A stretch of 64,000 nucleotides of DNA from assembly GCA_963542845.1 (NCBI GenBank), contig CAUTZA010000004.1:1-64000 (forward strand), read 5' to 3'. The notes below the pieces were generated by a model that saw only the letters and a program-made list of their open reading frames with translations, ran no database searches and was not told where the DNA came from. This DNA comes from JABCPO02 sp963542845. GTDB lineage: Bacteria > Bacillota > Clostridia > TANB77 > CAG-508. Made by a program: the position numbers and the translations under genes. This document shows, piece after piece, positions 59,469 to 64,000 of the stretch. The first letter of the stretch is position 1. Each line of letters starts with the position of its first letter.

Positions 59469-61629
59469 CTCCTTCTAGCATTTTATTATATTCTTCCTCT
59501 GTTATTCTTTGTATACCAAGCTTTTCCGCCTTCTTATACTTACTACTTGTTTCTTTTTCATATATTACAATATTTGTATCTTTTGTTATGCTGGATTTTA
59601 CACTTCCACCATTTGCGATTATTTCTTTTTCTATTTCTTTTTTCGGCTTGCTAAAGTTTCCTGTAAGTACAAATACTTTGTCTTTAAAAATTTCTGAAAC
59701 AATTTCAATTTCGGCATCTTTTTCTATTTCTTCCTGTGCCTCCATTTTTATTCCATGTTCTTTCAATTTTGATATTATTTCTCTATTTTTTTCTTTTCTA
59801 AAGAAATTATATATGTTATTAGCTACAATATCACCTATGCCATCTATCTGTTTTAATGTTTCTTCATCACTTTCCATTATTTTCTCTATTGAGTTAAAGT
59901 TCTCATTTTTTACTATTTCCTTGCTTTGATTTACTCCGAACTCCTTGTATTCCTAAAGAAACTAATACTCTGTTTAATGAATTATTTTTACTATTTTCAA
60001 TTGATTTTAATATATTTTCTTCAAATTTCGTACTCTTACCTATTTTAGTATTTCTTTCCTTATTTCTCTTTTCTTTTATTTTAGTTAAATCTTCTAATTT
60101 TAATTCATATATATCTGTTATATTTTCTATTAGTCCAAGTTCTATTAAATCTCTAATGATGCTTTCTCCGAAGTCCTTCTATATTCATACAATTTTTAGA
60201 TGCAAAATATATTATTTTTTGCATTTTTATTGCTGGACATTCTTCATTTACACACTTATAGTCCACCTGCTCTTTTACAAGTTTGCTATTACATACAGGA
60301 CAATTTTCCGGCATTTTAAATTCCAATTCTTTTCCCGTTCTTTTTTCTGCAAGCGATTTTACTACTTCTGGTATAACATCTCCTGCTTTTTGGATTATAA
60401 CTGTGTCTCCAATTCTTATATCTTTCTTTTCTATAATATCGGCATTATTTAGTGTTGCTTTAGATATTCTAGAACCATCTACAATCTTTCCTTCTTTAAA
60501 TACTGCAAGTGGTGTTATAACTCCTGTTCTTCCGAACATTTAGCTCTATTTTATCAATAATCGTTTCTACCTGTTGTGGTGGATACTTATACGCAACTGC
60601 CCATTTCGGATATTTTTCGGTCATACCTAGTATTTCCCTATATCCCAAATCATTTATTTTTATCACTGCTCCATCTATTCTAAAAGATAGGTCTTGTCTC
60701 ATGCTTCCTATTTCTTCAATCTTAGTTATAGCATCTTTAATACTGTTTATAACTTCTCTATATGGGTTTACTGTAAAATTTAAGTTTTCTAAAAAATCTA
60801 AAGTTTCGCTATGTGTTTCAAACTTATCATCTGCATATTGAAGATTAAAGATAAATATATGTAACTTTCTTTCTGCAACAACTTCTGCTTTTTTTTGTCT
60901 AAGTGTTCCGAGATGCTGCATTTCTTGGATTTGCAAAAAGTTTCTTTCCTTGTTCTTCATTTCTCATATTCAACTCTTCAAATTCCTTATACGGTAAATA
61001 TATTTCACCTCTTACAATTAATTTTTTATCATATTGGATTTCATGTGGTATATCTTTTATATGTAATATATTTGCTGTTACGTCTTCTCCTACCTCTCCG
61101 GTCTCCTCTAGTTACACCACGTACAAGTTTTCCATTATTATACTCAAGTGCAATTGACAATCCATCTATCTTAGTTTCTACAACATATTCTAAATCTGTA
61201 TTTCCATCTTTGTCGATATCTAAATTAAGGCCTTTTCTTGCTCTTTTTTCAAAATCATATATTTCATCATATGAAAATACATCTTGAAGACTTTTAAGCG
61301 GAACCTCATGTTCTACTTTAGTAAATAAGTCAGAGACTTTTCCGGCCTCCAACTCTATTTCTAACTCCTTTTTTATCAACAAATTGTGGATATTTTTCTT
61401 CTATTTCTAGTATCTTCCTTTTTAATTTATCATACTCATAATCTGATATTTCATTTGTATTCTTGTTATAATATAGGTCTGAATGGTATTCTTCTTCTTT
61501 TCTTAAATTTTTAAGTAATTTTTCTACTTCATTTTCTTCCATATTTTCTATACTTATATCATAATTACTCTTATTTGCAACTTCATTTTCTAAATTAAGT
61601 TCTTCAAAAAAATCCATATTATTATTCAT
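59461..61629 (-). CDS. ligA: NAD-dependent DNA ligase, six CGGA sites
   Basis: 720 residues. Sites (complement): 61341-61344 in VGGGKVSDLF; 61097-61100 in TRGDGEVGEDVTANI; 60907-60910 in NPRNAASGTLRQ; 60531-60534 in LNVGRTGVITPLA; 60167-60170 in MNIEGLGESII; 59935-59938 in LGIQGVGVNQS. All are conserved or typical glycines. AMP-lysine motif ETKIDGLS, zinc finger CPVCNSKL and CVNEECPA, helix-hairpin-helix and BRCT domains at the end. Essential for replication, so the quadruplet must be read efficiently six times per molecule. Confidence 0.98.
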
Positions 61630-61683
61630 ACTATTTTCTCTCTTTTAAATTTATTATATATTTATATCTTTATATATTTTTTA

Positions 61684-63104
61684 TTAATTCATTTCTTTAA
61701 ATAATACATTTGCAATGTTAAGAAGTTTATCATCCTCATATCTATTGCATAATAGTTGCATACCTATTGGCATATTTTCATTATCCTTTGCAACTGGAAC
61801 TGATATCGCAGGTATCCCTGTTATATTAGCAAGGCATGTATATATGTCTGAATAGAATGTTTCCTTTTGATTTTGTTCTATATATCCTTTTTTAGGTGCT
61901 GTTTTTATAGTAACAGGCATTAGTATTGCATCATATTTTTCAAATATTTCATTCATCTTTTCTATTATAATTTGTCTTACTTTTAATGCTTTTTTGTAAT
62001 ATGCATCATAATATCCTGCTGATAATACATATGTCCCTAGCATTATTCTTCTTTTAGCTTCTCGTCCAAATCCTAATGTTCTTGTCTCTTTAAATAATTC
62101 ATCCATATTTTTAGGATCTTCTACTCTTTGTCCATATCTTACCCCATCAAATCTAGATAAGTTTGAACTTGCTTCTGCCGAACTTATAATATGATATACT
62201 GATATTGCTTCTTTACCATATGGGAATTCTATTTCTTCTAAAATTGCTCCTTTTTCTTTTAGCGCTTTAATGCTTTTTGCTATAGCATCTCTTACTTCTT
62301 CTTGCATTTGATCCTTTAAAAAATTGTCTATTATAGCTATTTTCTTTCCTGATATATCATTGTTTAATTTTGCTTCAAAATCTTTTAAATCTTTAGGGTT
62401 TACACATGTTGAATCCATATCTTCTAATGATTTTCCGGTTTTCCATATAGTATTTTTTACCTGAAATTATATTTAAAAGTCTTGCTGCATCTTCTACAGT
62501 TCTTGTAATTGTTCCTGCTTGGTCTAAACTTGATCCAAATGCAGTTATACCATATCTTGATACTGTTCCATAACTTGGTTTTAATCCCACTACTCCACAA
62601 TAACTTGCAGGTTGTCTTACAGAACCACCTGTATCTGATCCAATTGACCATGGTGCCATGTTTCCAGCTACTGCTGCTGCACTTCCTCCTGATGATCCTC
62701 CTGGTACTCTATCTAAGTTTACTGGATTACTTGTTATATTATATGCCGAATATTCTGTAGATACACCAAATGCAAATTCATCCATATTTACCTTACCAAT
62801 TATTCCGATATCCTGCTTCTTTAATATATTTAATTATTGTTGCATCATATGGTGATACATAGTTTTCTAATATCTTACTTGCAGATGTTGTTTTTGTTCC
62901 AATCACATTTATATTATCCTTTATAGCTATCGGTATCTTATCTTCTACAACATTGCTAACAGATAAGTATGCTCCAATCTTGTCATCTTCTTTTTTAATG
63001 TTTTCTAAATATATTTCATATATTTCTTTTTTAGTTATTTTTCCATCTTCAACTAATTTTTCTAATTCTTTTACACTTAATCTTAAAATTTCTTCTTTTT
63101 CCAT
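61684..63104 (-). CDS. gatA: Glu-tRNA(Gln) amidotransferase subunit A, two CGGA sites
   Basis: 472 residues. Ser-Ser-Lys amidase: IAIKDNINV, PGGSSGGSAAAVAG, GSDTGGSVRQPASYCG. Sites (complement): 62804-62807 in EAGYGIIGKVNMDEF; 62434-62437 in ENGKSLEDMDST. The first restores the frame that contains the catalytic serines; without it the enzyme stops after 103 residues. Makes Gln-tRNA(Gln) from Glu-tRNA(Gln) with GatBC; gatC follows upstream. Confidence 0.97.
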
Positions 63105-63117
63105 CTTTTCCTACTCT

Positions 63118-63411
63118 TTATTCTTCTTCATTATTGTTTATACTTGGTACATTTATCATATCCCCTATTGTTTTTGCATTTTCTAATATACCTTTTGTAT
63201 TTTCAAATTTTTCTACCCTATCTTCCCTTATACAATTAATATTACTACTCATAATTTCATTTGCAGTAACATTTTCTGTATCAATATCATTTAAAATTTC
63301 CATATATCCTAAAATATTTGAAAGCTCTTTAGACATTTTTTCTAATCCTTTTTCATCAAATTCTAATTTTGCAAGTTCTGCAACTTTTTTTGTTTCTTCA
63401 ATACTAATCAT
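63118..63411 (-). CDS. gatC: Glu-tRNA(Gln) amidotransferase subunit C
   Basis: 97 residues from ATG at 63411, which has AGGAAAG upstream (alternative in-frame start at 63429). VAELAKLEFDEKGLEKMSKE with the GatC fold. Precedes gatA by 13 bases. No CGGN site. gatB is not in the window. Confidence 0.92.
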   Translation of the reverse strand: MISIEETKKVAELAKLEFDEKGLEKMSKELSNILGYMEILNDIDTENVTANEIMSSNINCIREDRVEKFENTKGILENAKTIGDMINVPSINNNEEE

Positions 63412-64000
63412 TATCTCTTTCCTTAACATTTAACCTTTCATTATATACAATTATTGCCTCTTCCTGAGTTATATCTCCATTATACACCATTTTTTTTAGA
63501 ACAATATTCCTTCTTTGTAGTGCAAGATCATAATGTTCATATGGATTATATACACTAGGCGCATTTGGTACTCCTGCTAAAAATGCTGCCTCATTTAAGT
63601 TTAATTTTTCTGGTGTTTTACCATAATACCCTTTAGATGCTGGGCCTATTCCATAATATCCAGCCCCAAAATATGATGTATTAACATATAGTTCTAAAAT
63701 ATCATCTTTACTATATTTCTTTTCAAGTTCGATAGAATAAAAAAGCTCTTTTATCTTTCTATCTATTTCTGTCCTTTGATCTAAAAATATATTTTTTGAT
63801 AATTGCTGCGTTATTGTACTTCCACCCTCTTTTAATTTCATACTAATTATATTATTATACATAGCTCGTGAAAATCCCATAATATCAACTGCTCCATGAC
63901 TATAATATCTTCTATCTTCTGCTGCTATTACTGCTTTTAGGTATAATTCATCAATTTTGTCTTTTTTTACATATGTATTCCTACTTCTTATACCCTCAAC
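63404..64000 (-). CDS. Glycosyltransferase family 51 (peptidoglycan transglycosylase), 5' end cut by the window
   Basis: The visible 198 residues cover most of a GT51 domain: AVIAAEDRRYYSHGAVD (catalytic Glu), KEGGSTITQQLSKNIFL, ELLYV-like ILELYVNTSYFGAGYYGI, NEAAFLAGVPNAPSVYNP. The protein ends soon after, without a transpeptidase domain, so it is a monofunctional transglycosylase. The TAG stop overlaps the gatC start by eight bases. No CGGN site in the part seen. Confidence 0.93.
   Translation of the reverse strand, partial: VEGIRSRNTYVKKDKIDELYLKAVIAAEDRRYYSHGAVDIMGFSRAMYNNIISMKLKEGGSTITQQLSKNIFLDQRTEIDRKIKELFYSIELEKKYSKDDILELYVNTSYFGAGYYGIGPASKGYYGKTPEKLNLNEAAFLAGVPNAPSVYNPYEHYDLALQRRNIVLKKMVYNGDITQEEAIIVYNERLNVKERDND

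Noticed and set aside
565..62807. The broken genes as ordinary pseudogenes
   Set aside because: They include essential single-copy-type genes (rpoD, ftsH, ligA, leuS, valS, ssb, gatA), all carry the same four-base signature on the sense strand, and apart from it every domain and motif is intact.
565..62807. The extra C as a systematic sequencing or assembly error
   Set aside because: The error would have to occur only when CGG is in frame and only on the coding strand. Many CGGA and CGGT strings out of frame are unaffected. Raw reads would still be the decisive check.
565..62807. Plain reassignment of CGG to another amino acid, as reported for some Bacillota
   Set aside because: Reassigning a triplet would not repair the frame; all sites need a +1 shift, and most meet a stop within some codons otherwise.
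1..64000. TGA recoding as Trp or Gly
   Set aside because: TGA serves as a stop at ordinary gene ends (recD2, nrnA) and conserved Trp positions use TGG; no in-frame TGA is needed anywhere.
1..64000. tRNA, rRNA, CRISPR arrays, transposase genes
   Set aside because: I looked for T-loop-like GGTTCGAATCC patterns, regularly spaced repeats and transposase motifs and saw none. In particular, the postulated tRNA-Gly(UCCG) is not in this window.

Overview
The window looks like a chromosomal piece of a very AT-rich, low-GC Gram-positive bacterium (Bacillota, Clostridia-like). The reasons are strong AGGAGG ribosome-binding sites, TTGACA/TATAAT promoters 17 bases apart, gene orders such as rpsF-ssb-rpsR, recA-recX-scpA and truB-prmC-whiA-hemW, a Veg homologue, a WhiA homologue, an LPxTG/sortase locus and a CBM25 glycogen/starch-binding protein. 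AGA is the main Arg codon and TAA, TAG and TGA all act as stops. I saw no tRNA, rRNA, CRISPR array or insertion sequence.

The main result is a decoding anomaly. Read with normal triplets, 24 genes are broken, among them rpoD, recA, ftsH, leuS, valS, lysS, ligA, ssb, gatA and truB. Every one of these breaks is repaired by the same rule: an in-frame CGG followed by A or T must be passed as four bases (CGGA or CGGT), yields one glycine, and moves the frame +1. I count 54 such sites (50 CGGA, 4 CGGT). Many fall on invariant glycines: the RecD2, FtsH and P-loop/Asp23 Walker A loops, GGGPAG of a flavoprotein, the GTSG and DGWW motifs of glucan phosphorylase, the GTYIRS motif of TruB, RecA, SSB and LigA motifs. 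In-frame CGG is never read as a plain Arg codon anywhere in the window, while the many CGG triplets lying out of frame (for example TCG GAT, AAC GGA, GCG GCA) cause no shift. This looks like genome-wide quadruplet decoding of CGGN as glycine, or constitutive +1 frameshifting at an unassigned CGG codon. Coordinates and protein lengths below assume that rule.

Layout. 1-2396: rlmB-like methyltransferase (partial) and recD2. 2400-5560: an accessory patch of small membrane and secreted proteins, including a three-member paralogous family (one degraded), shared terminators and a MITE-like hairpin. 5686-14605: leuS, hemW, whiA, prmC, truB, nrnA, a membrane protein and a NUDIX protein. 14760-19988: three plus-strand genes (an anchored protein, veg, a secreted protein) around pgk-gapA, then a cohesin-like surface protein. 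20163-25340: a 47-residue protein, an M50 protease, scpA, recX, recA, and a plus-strand CBM25 protein. 25382-27938: thioester adhesin and sortase under one promoter with an operator-like palindrome. 27984-37382: rpoD, an SPFH protein, a GT-C glycosyltransferase with two companions, tpiA, a flavoprotein, and repair/modification enzymes. 37546-43060: valS, cmk, a P-loop/Asp23 protein, rpsR-ssb-rpsF. 43322-64000: an ABC exporter, TMEM175-like channel, ogt, lysS, ctp, rpiB, rdgB, ftsH, tdk, an alpha-glucan phosphorylase, ligA, gatA, gatC and a transglycosylase cut by the window end.

Most genes lie on the minus strand in short, often overlapping operons. The plus-strand genes, the glycolytic genes (gapA, pgk, tpiA) and the ribosomal protein genes have no CGGN site, whereas ftsH (7), ligA (6), the BaiN-like flavoprotein (6), recD2 (5) and glgP (4) are rich in them. 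One further frameshift, in a histidine phosphatase, lies in a poly-A run and does not follow the rule.
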